Made by a program: the position numbers and the translations under genes. DNA of 43,953 bases from JAVBMU01 sp031551755 (lineage in GTDB: Bacteria > Actinomycetota > Actinomycetes > Actinomycetales > Cellulomonadaceae), in the NCBI GenBank assembly GCA_031551755.1, contig JAVBNE010000021.1, positions 1 to 43,953 of the forward strand, written 5' to 3'. Each line of letters opens with the position of its first letter. Position 1 is the first letter of the stretch. The notes below the pieces were generated by a model. It was not told where the DNA came from. It worked only from the letters and a program-made list of their open reading frames with translations, and did not search any database. This document shows, in pieces, positions 38,587 through 43,953 of the stretch.

Positions 38587-40909
38587 CACACCGACGACGC
38601 AGGCTTGGCGCGAGCTGACGCTCCCCCGCCCGCTGGATGCCTCGTCGGCGATCGAGCGGGTACGAGCGTTGGCCACCGATCCGCATGCGCCCACCGTCAC
38701 GTTTGAGGCGCGCGGTTCTGCGAAAACAGTGCGGTTCTTGGTCGGGACGCACCCGGCGGCGATCGATCGGGTAACGACTGCGCTAGGCGCTGCGGCCATC
38801 GAGTTGACCGCAACCCGCCGCCCGGTCACGACCGCCCGCAAGATCGCTATCACCAACCGTCGGCGGGCGCTGATCACTGACGCGCTCGACGCTTCGGCAC
38901 CGGCGATTTTGGCTGCGCTGTCACGGGCCAGCGACGGCGAAGAGCTGGTTCTGCAGGTCGTCTTGGGGTCGCGGCTGTCGGGGCTGGTTGTACCCAGTGA
39001 AGCCCGCCAACCGGTGCCAGCCCGTTACCTGTTGACAGGCAGCGACGGCCGGATGAACAACGAATCGCGTACAGCTTTGGCGAAAAAGGTCTGTGAACCG
39101 GGTTTCGCGGCCACCGTCCGCGTCGGTGTGACCGCGAAAACGGCCACGCGGCGGCGTGACCTGCTGCTCGGACTGCTGGGCGCGCTGCGGCGACTGGAGG
39201 CACCCGGAGTCTCGATCTACTTGGCGCGCGTCAAACCGCAGCACCTCGATGACGCGGCAAGGCCACGGCGCTGGCCGCTGCGGCTCAACGTCGCCGAGGT
39301 CGCGGCGATCACGGGCTTGCCGGTCGGCGATGATGACTTGCCCGGGCTGGCGTCCCGGCACCCAAAACCGCTGACACCGATGACCGGGCCGTTCCTGGCT
39401 TCGGACAATCGGTTGGTGGTCGGTGAAGCCACCGCACCCGGCGTCGTCGGGCTGCCCGACTCCGACGGAAACGCAACAACTCCAGTCTTGACGATCACCG
39501 AAAACGCCCTGCTACGGCACCTGTTGGTGACTGGCCCGACCGGCGTCGGCAAATCCGTGCTGCTGGAAAACCTCGTCCTGCAACACATCGAACGCGGGCA
39601 TGGCGCAGTCGTCATCGAACCGAAAGGTTCGTTGGTCAACGACGTCTTGGCTCGGATCCCCGAACACCGTCGTGGCGACGTGGTGGTGCTCGACACGACC
39701 AATCCGCACGGTGTCGTGGGCATGAACCCGCTGGCTGGCGATGCTTCCCCAGAACTGCGCGCCGACGCAGTGCTGAGCGTGTTCGTCGATATGTTCGGCG
39801 AAAACCTCGGGGTGCGAAGCGCCGACATCCTGCACGCCTGCCTGTTGACGCTGGCTCATCATGAGTGCACGTCGTTGGTGCAGATCCCCCGATTGCTGAG
39901 CGATCCGGGTTTTCGCAGCCGCATGGTGACACCGGTAGCTGGCGACGTGGCGCTCGGGCCGTTCTGGGCCTGGTACGAAGCGTTGTCCGACACCAACAGG
40001 GCTACCGTGACCGCGCCGCTCGGCAACAAGCTCCGCACCGTACTGCTCAAGCAGTCGATCCGCACCGTCCTCGGCCAGGCCGAGCCTAGGTTTGACGTCC
40101 GGCAAGTCTTCCGCGACAACAAGATCCTGCTGGTGCCGCTACCGGTGGCGGCGCTCGGGCAAGAAGGCGCGTCGCTGCTCGGCAGCCTGATCGTGGCGGC
40201 GGTGTGGACGGCCGCTCGCCAAGGCACCCAGATTCCCGAGCGCATGCGGCGACCAGTGATGATCTGTCTGGACGAGTTTCAAAACTACTGCCGTCTGCCA
40301 GACATCGAGGACGCCCTGGCCACCAGCCGCGGGTATGGCGTCGGGTGGGTGCTGGCGCATCAATACGAAAAGCAGCTCCCGGCGTCCGTGCAGGCCGCCG
40401 TGCGCGCCAATGTCCGTTCGCGAGTCGTGTTCCAGCTGGCCCGTGACGATGCCGCATCGTTCGCTGCCGGTGCAGTCGGGACCGTGACGCAACGTCCAGA
40501 GGCGGAGGACTTCACGGCTCTGCCGGCCTTTCACGTCTATGCCTCGCTGATGGAAAGCGGCCAAGTCCAGCCGTACGCCTCGGGCAAGACTTTCCCATCG
40601 CGCCCAGCGACCGTCGATCCGGCCGAACTGCGCCGATCGTCGGCGCTACGTTTCGGGCGCCCAATCGCCGACATCGAAGTCTCCTACAGTGCCGCCGCCT
40701 CACACGACACAGCGAAAACTGCACCATCGGAGCTGCTTGACCAGGGCTCAGGACGCCGACCACGGCGCGCCGGTCGACCCACCGGTCGCGTGGAGTCCGG
40801 TTCGCCGTCGGCACCTGTCAGCGGCCGCGAAAAGGCCGACTTCCTACACGAATCATCGCCGTCTGACGGCAGCGATGTATCCCCTGACCCGGGCGAGGGG
40901 GCACGATGA
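38579..40909 (+). CDS. VirD4/TraD-like DNA-transfer ATPase (type IV coupling protein family)
   Basis: A 776-residue ATPase. Walker A TGPTGVGKS spans 318-326, and GAVVIEPKGSLVNDVLARIP follows, the conjugation-ATPase 'kGs' region. Walker B is VMICLDEFQNYCRLPD with Asp565-Glu566, and TSRGYGVGWVLAHQYEKQLP is the hexameric motor's arginine-finger area. These are VirD4/TraG/TraD traits, coupling DNA to a secretion channel. No N-terminal membrane helix is visible; the first 280 residues are a soluble domain, so it may rely on the small membrane proteins encoded upstream. The ATG at 38579 overlaps the prior stop. It overlaps the next gene in ATGA. Confidence 0.82.
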   Translation: MNSTPTTQAWRELTLPRPLDASSAIERVRALATDPHAPTVTFEARGSAKTVRFLVGTHPAAIDRVTTALGAAAIELTATRRPVTTARKIAITNRRRALITDALDASAPAILAALSRASDGEELVLQVVLGSRLSGLVVPSEARQPVPARYLLTGSDGRMNNESRTALAKKVCEPGFAATVRVGVTAKTATRRRDLLLGLLGALRRLEAPGVSIYLARVKPQHLDDAARPRRWPLRLNVAEVAAITGLPVGDDDLPGLASRHPKPLTPMTGPFLASDNRLVVGEATAPGVVGLPDSDGNATTPVLTITENALLRHLLVTGPTGVGKSVLLENLVLQHIERGHGAVVIEPKGSLVNDVLARIPEHRRGDVVVLDTTNPHGVVGMNPLAGDASPELRADAVLSVFVDMFGENLGVRSADILHACLLTLAHHECTSLVQIPRLLSDPGFRSRMVTPVAGDVALGPFWAWYEALSDTNRATVTAPLGNKLRTVLLKQSIRTVLGQAEPRFDVRQVFRDNKILLVPLPVAALGQEGASLLGSLIVAAVWTAARQGTQIPERMRRPVMICLDEFQNYCRLPDIEDALATSRGYGVGWVLAHQYEKQLPASVQAAVRANVRSRVVFQLARDDAASFAAGAVGTVTQRPEAEDFTALPAFHVYASLMESGQVQPYASGKTFPSRPATVDPAELRRSSALRFGRPIADIEVSYSAAASHDTAKTAPSELLDQGSGRRPRRAGRPTGRVESGSPSAPVSGREKADFLHESSPSDGSDVSPDPGEGAR

Positions 40910-41781
40910 CGCGCTGCTACCTGACCGCCGCGCGGCTGGACGAAATCGCGCTCGGGTTGTCGCCCCGGGACATCGCGGTACTGCGAACCTTGCGGGCGTA
41001 CCAGCTGGCTTCTGGTTCGCAGCTGCGACGCTGGCATTACACCGGCCGCTCCACGCCCGAAACCGATGCCCGGGCGGCACGACACGGGCTACGCCGCTTG
41101 GCCGACACGGGGCTACTGGCACATCTTGAGCGACGTGTCGGAGGGGTGCGAGCTGGATCAGCGTCGTTCGTCTGGCACCTCAGCCGCGCTGGCTACCGGC
41201 TGCTAGCCACCATCGACAGCAATCCCCTGCCCGGCCGGATCGACCGCGCTGAACCGAGCCTGCGCACCGTCGACCACACCCTGGCCATCGCCGAAGTCGC
41301 CGTTCAGCTCCGCGAAGCCGAACGCGCCGGAACCGTCGATGTCATCGAGTGCACGCCAGAACCGGCGAGCTGGCGGACATACCTGAACGCGGGCGGCGGG
41401 CTTGTGACCTTGAAGCCGGATCTGTTCGCGGTCACGGCTGCGAAAGGCGCGGAGTTCGAGGACGTCTGGTTCATCGAAGTCGACCGCGCTACCGAGTCGC
41501 TGCCGACCATTCGCCGCAAGGCCGCGCAGTACGACCGCTACCGCGTCACCGGCAAGGAGCAAGCGTCGCAGGGCGTCTTCCCGAAGGTCGTCTGGCTGAC
41601 ACCAGACAGCACCCGCGCCGAACAGATCACGGCGGCGCTGGCAGGGGTCAACGGCGGACAGCACGCGTCGCATGTGGCGATGCAACTGACGGAGTTCGCG
41701 GGCTTCGTGGCAACAGGTGACCTGTCACAGCCGGATAGCCCCGTGCACCTTCCGTTGGTAGCGGAAGGAGAACACCCATGA
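40906..41781 (+). CDS. Replication-relaxation family protein
   Basis: A 291-residue protein of the Replic_Relax family, found on actinobacterial plasmids and conjugative elements beside coupling ATPases. The N-terminal 100 residues are a winged helix (LSPRDIAVLRTLRAYQLASG, GLRRLADTGLLAHLERRVGG). The middle shows TVDHTLAIAEVAVQLREAER, then LKPDLFAVT and WFIEVDRATESLPTIRRKAA, typical of a PD-(D/E)xK-like core with Asp and Glu in place. It probably acts on DNA at replication or transfer initiation, but biochemical evidence for the family is thin. It is translationally coupled on both sides (ATGA overlaps). Confidence 0.8.
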   Translation: MTRCYLTAARLDEIALGLSPRDIAVLRTLRAYQLASGSQLRRWHYTGRSTPETDARAARHGLRRLADTGLLAHLERRVGGVRAGSASFVWHLSRAGYRLLATIDSNPLPGRIDRAEPSLRTVDHTLAIAEVAVQLREAERAGTVDVIECTPEPASWRTYLNAGGGLVTLKPDLFAVTAAKGAEFEDVWFIEVDRATESLPTIRRKAAQYDRYRVTGKEQASQGVFPKVVWLTPDSTRAEQITAALAGVNGGQHASHVAMQLTEFAGFVATGDLSQPDSPVHLPLVAEGEHP

Positions 41782-42797
41782 CCCACACCTCAAGTCCCGC
41801 GCCCCAACCAGTTGACCCATTGCCGCGCAACGAGATCCTCATCGGCGATGCCCTCACCGAACTGCGCAAGCTGCCGTCCGCGTCGGTGGACATGGTCTTT
41901 ACCTCGCCACCGTATTTCGGGCTGCGGGACTACGACGCCGGACAGCGCGAAATCGGCCGTGAACCGCACGTGGATAGTTGGGTCGAGAACCTGGTTGCCG
42001 TGTTCATGGAGGCAGCGCGTGTCCTGGCGCCTACCGGCACGATGTGGATCAATGTCGGCGATACGTACTCGCCCAGTCTGCGACACGGTGCGCCGCGCAA
42101 ATCACTGCTGTTGGGGCCGTCTCGGTTGGCGCTGCGGTTGGTGGACGAAGGCCTGCTGCTGCGAAACGACATCGTCTGGCACAAACGCAACCACCTGCCG
42201 CACCCTGTCCGGGACCGGCTGACACCGGCGTGGGAGCACCTGTTCCTGTTCGCCAAGCAGCCCCGCTACCACTTCGACCTGGACGCCATCCGGGTGCCGC
42301 ATACATCCAAACCATCCCGCCGGACGGTTGGTGCTGGCACCCACCCGCGCGGACGGCTGGACATTCGCCGTCCGGGTGACCCGCGAACCCGGCTGCTGGG
42401 CTCCAACGGACTGAAGGCAATGAACGCGAGCGGGCGCGTTGGCCATCCGCTGGGCAAGAACCCGGGCGACGTCTGGCAGATCGCCAGCTCCAACTACCGG
42501 GGTGCGCACCGGGCGACGATGCCGGTGGAGCTGGCGCGCCGGGCCATCACGGCGGCCTGCCCGAAGCTACGGGCGGATGCGACGCCGGGCGTGGTGCTGG
42601 ATCCGTTTATTGGGAGCGGGACGACGGCGGTGGCAGCTGCTGAACTCGGGCGAGACTACGTCGGTGTGGAGCTGAATACCGAATCTGCGCAGGAGGCTAT
42701 GATGCGGGTCAAGTTGACTGACCACGGTATAAGGATCGTGGCGCAACGGAGAGCCAGGAGGAGCGGTGTCGGTCGTTCACAACGTGATACTTGTTAG
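41778..42797 (+). CDS. Site-specific DNA methyltransferase, beta class (N6-A or N4-C)
   Basis: A 339-residue methyltransferase. Catalytic TSPPY (42-46) comes near the N-terminus, and the SAM-binding DPFIGSGTT (from Asp275) near the C-terminus, the order of the beta class. TSPPYFGLRDY is typical of phage and plasmid m6A/m4C enzymes. The target-recognition part is the variable centre (about 130-250). No restriction gene adjoins, so it is probably an orphan methylase that marks or shields the element's DNA. Its start overlaps the upstream gene in ATGA. Confidence 0.9.
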   Translation: MTHTSSPAPQPVDPLPRNEILIGDALTELRKLPSASVDMVFTSPPYFGLRDYDAGQREIGREPHVDSWVENLVAVFMEAARVLAPTGTMWINVGDTYSPSLRHGAPRKSLLLGPSRLALRLVDEGLLLRNDIVWHKRNHLPHPVRDRLTPAWEHLFLFAKQPRYHFDLDAIRVPHTSKPSRRTVGAGTHPRGRLDIRRPGDPRTRLLGSNGLKAMNASGRVGHPLGKNPGDVWQIASSNYRGAHRATMPVELARRAITAACPKLRADATPGVVLDPFIGSGTTAVAAAELGRDYVGVELNTESAQEAMMRVKLTDHGIRIVAQRRARRSGVGRSQRDTC

Positions 42798-43866
42798 CCT
42801 TGCCACCCTGGCCGCATCCGGCCTTGCCATCTTGACCGCGTGGGTGGTGCCGCCAAGATGGACGACCGAAACTAAAGGCGGTAAGAGGTTCGTCTGGATG
42901 GCGATACTCACCTGCGTGGCGCTCATCTCCGTCGGGTCCCTAACGAGTTCACTGGTAATTCAAAAAGAAGGCTCGGTAGCCACGGTGCCGGTTACGATTA
43001 CTACGGAAGCAGTCGAGTCAGAAAGAGAACCATTCACAGTAACCAGCAGACCCGCTACTGCCGAGCTTAACTCCATCATCAACTCCGAAATTGGAGACGA
43101 GAGAAACTTTGTAAGAATGGCTAAGGGGAAAACTGATGACCACGAAAAATTCTCAACTAGTCTAAAAATGAAAAGCGGCGACACCATTACCGTCCGCCTA
43201 TATGTACGAAACGCCGCAGAAGAGAGTAGCGGTGCGGTCGCAGAAAATGTTCGCGCACGGATCGCGCTCGGCAATTACTACGCCTCCGAGTCTACCATAA
43301 ATTCTTACGTATTCTGGGAGAATAGTGATCAAGGAGCAGCCGTCATTGGAGCAACTACCAAAGTAAAAAGTGATGGTGCGGATGTCAAATTGGTGCCCAA
43401 CTTTAACTCCGTCCGATTCAAGAACGACAAACTGTCCGAGGCCGGATTGGCCCTAGGCGCTTCACTGTTTAGCGCGCATGGAGCCGACATAGGCTGCGCA
43501 AGCAACAACGGCGAGTTGCCTGCATCTGCAACTTGTAGCGGATATGTGGAATTCAACGCGTTCATTGAGGTTGAGCCTGAACTTCCCCGAACTGACGAGT
43601 ATACGTCCGCGATCTCGTTCCTATCTCCGGGCGGCGGTGCTGACTCGTGGCAGAAAGAGCTTACTATCGAGCCTGACGCGAAAATTTGGGTTCGAGTTTC
43701 ATTCAACAACTTCGGAACAAATCAACAGAAGAGTGTTCGTATCGCGCTCCTGCAAAGATCCTATCTGACGACCGTGGAGGCCGAGTCCTTTACTACCGCT
43801 TCCGACACTCTTACTGAGGTTTTCTCAGTGATTTGTGGATGGTCGGGCGTCCGACACTGGGTGTGA
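42766..43866 (+). CDS. Membrane-anchored extracellular protein, 3' end possibly disrupted
   Basis: A 366-residue protein. Two membrane helices open it (VILVSLATLAASGLAILTAW; FVWMAILTCVALISVGSLTS). About 300 residues outside are beta-rich, with a repeat-like adhesin feel (GDTITVRLYVRNAAEESSGA, NVRARIALGNYYASESTINS) and two cysteines that could bond (IGCASN, SATCSGY). An AGGAGGAGCG site decides the GTG at 42766, inside the methylase end. Composition is AT-richer than the operon. The last dozen residues (VICGWSGVRHWV) read oddly and suggest that the true end is replaced by foreign DNA from about 43830. No family recognised. Confidence 0.6.
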   Translation: MSVVHNVILVSLATLAASGLAILTAWVVPPRWTTETKGGKRFVWMAILTCVALISVGSLTSSLVIQKEGSVATVPVTITTEAVESEREPFTVTSRPATAELNSIINSEIGDERNFVRMAKGKTDDHEKFSTSLKMKSGDTITVRLYVRNAAEESSGAVAENVRARIALGNYYASESTINSYVFWENSDQGAAVIGATTKVKSDGADVKLVPNFNSVRFKNDKLSEAGLALGASLFSAHGADIGCASNNGELPASATCSGYVEFNAFIEVEPELPRTDEYTSAISFLSPGGGADSWQKELTIEPDAKIWVRVSFNNFGTNQQKSVRIALLQRSYLTTVEAESFTTASDTLTEVFSVICGWSGVRHWV

Positions 43867-43953
43867 CCTGCGGGGATGGGCGTGGAGCCCCTGGTAGGAA
43901 TGGGTTGTTCAGATCCGTTCGTCCCAAAGGCCCCACGTGATCACCTATCGTGC
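43832..43953. mobile_element. Possible left end of an insertion element, cut by the window
   Basis: From about 43832 the GC content rises abruptly and the preceding gene loses its character. GTCGG-GCGT-CCGAC (43842-43855) is a small inverted repeat, and no gene starts before the window ends. An IS end fits these facts but no family could be named; plain intergenic DNA is the alternative. Confidence 0.3.

Noticed and set aside
1..43953. CRISPR arrays
   Set aside because: No regularly spaced direct repeats of 23-40 bases were seen anywhere in the window.

Overview
The window is high-GC DNA from an actinobacterium. The evidence is the conserved order ahpE–DUF3052–aceE–PucR regulator–fabD–fabH–acpP–fabF–DUF3145–def, the homodimeric-type pyruvate dehydrogenase E1, an Lsr2-type DNA-binding domain, and several genes that look leaderless (TANNNT about 6-7 nt before the start codon). 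The block resembles Micrococcales and relatives, but the genus cannot be fixed from sequence alone.

Region 1 (1-8.6 kb) is a patchwork accessory region. It begins with the 5' part of an LD-carboxypeptidase and holds a wrecked PARG-like gene, an intact VapBC-type toxin-antitoxin pair, an orphan DUF1778 antitoxin with a broken GNAT toxin, and a CopB-type metal ATPase behind CsoR-like palindromes. It continues with a TetR/DUF1992 divergent pair, a BRCT-Lsr2 protein, a Schlafen-AlbA/ATPase regulator with a repeat-rich promoter, and a serine recombinase remnant ending beside tRNA-Val.

Region 2 (8.6-21.6 kb) is the conserved chromosomal block. AhpE peroxiredoxin and DUF3052 are divergent from aceE. 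A PucR/FasR-like activator precedes the type II fatty acid synthesis cluster fabD-fabH-acpP-fabF, which closes with a strong bidirectional terminator. DUF3145, peptide deformylase, a CAT-anticodon tRNA, an unusual 88-nt class II tRNA-like gene and a membrane Ser/Thr kinase follow. The kinase ends at a clean terminator.

Region 3 (21.6-34.6 kb) is an accessory island of mixed base composition. It carries a double-HTH protein, a 1261-residue membrane P-loop NTPase of YobI/KAP type, a DUF6907 protein, and a two-gene membrane module. Further on are a 36-codon basic microprotein with a near-perfect Shine-Dalgarno sequence, several membrane proteins, an XRE regulator with a palindromic operator candidate, an 800-residue membrane-anchored protein, and a frameshifted gene behind a consensus promoter.

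Region 4 (34.6-43.95 kb) is a translationally coupled operon that looks like a DNA-transfer or plasmid-type module. It encodes a small membrane protein, a lipoprotein with a VWA-like fold, a four-helix membrane protein, a cytoplasmic VWA protein, a small membrane protein, a small basic protein, a VirD4/TraD-like ATPase, a replication-relaxation family protein, a beta-class DNA methyltransferase and a membrane-anchored surface protein. No VirB4, classical relaxase or integrase lies in the window. The paired VWA proteins around a coupling-type ATPase are the best candidate here for an undescribed system.
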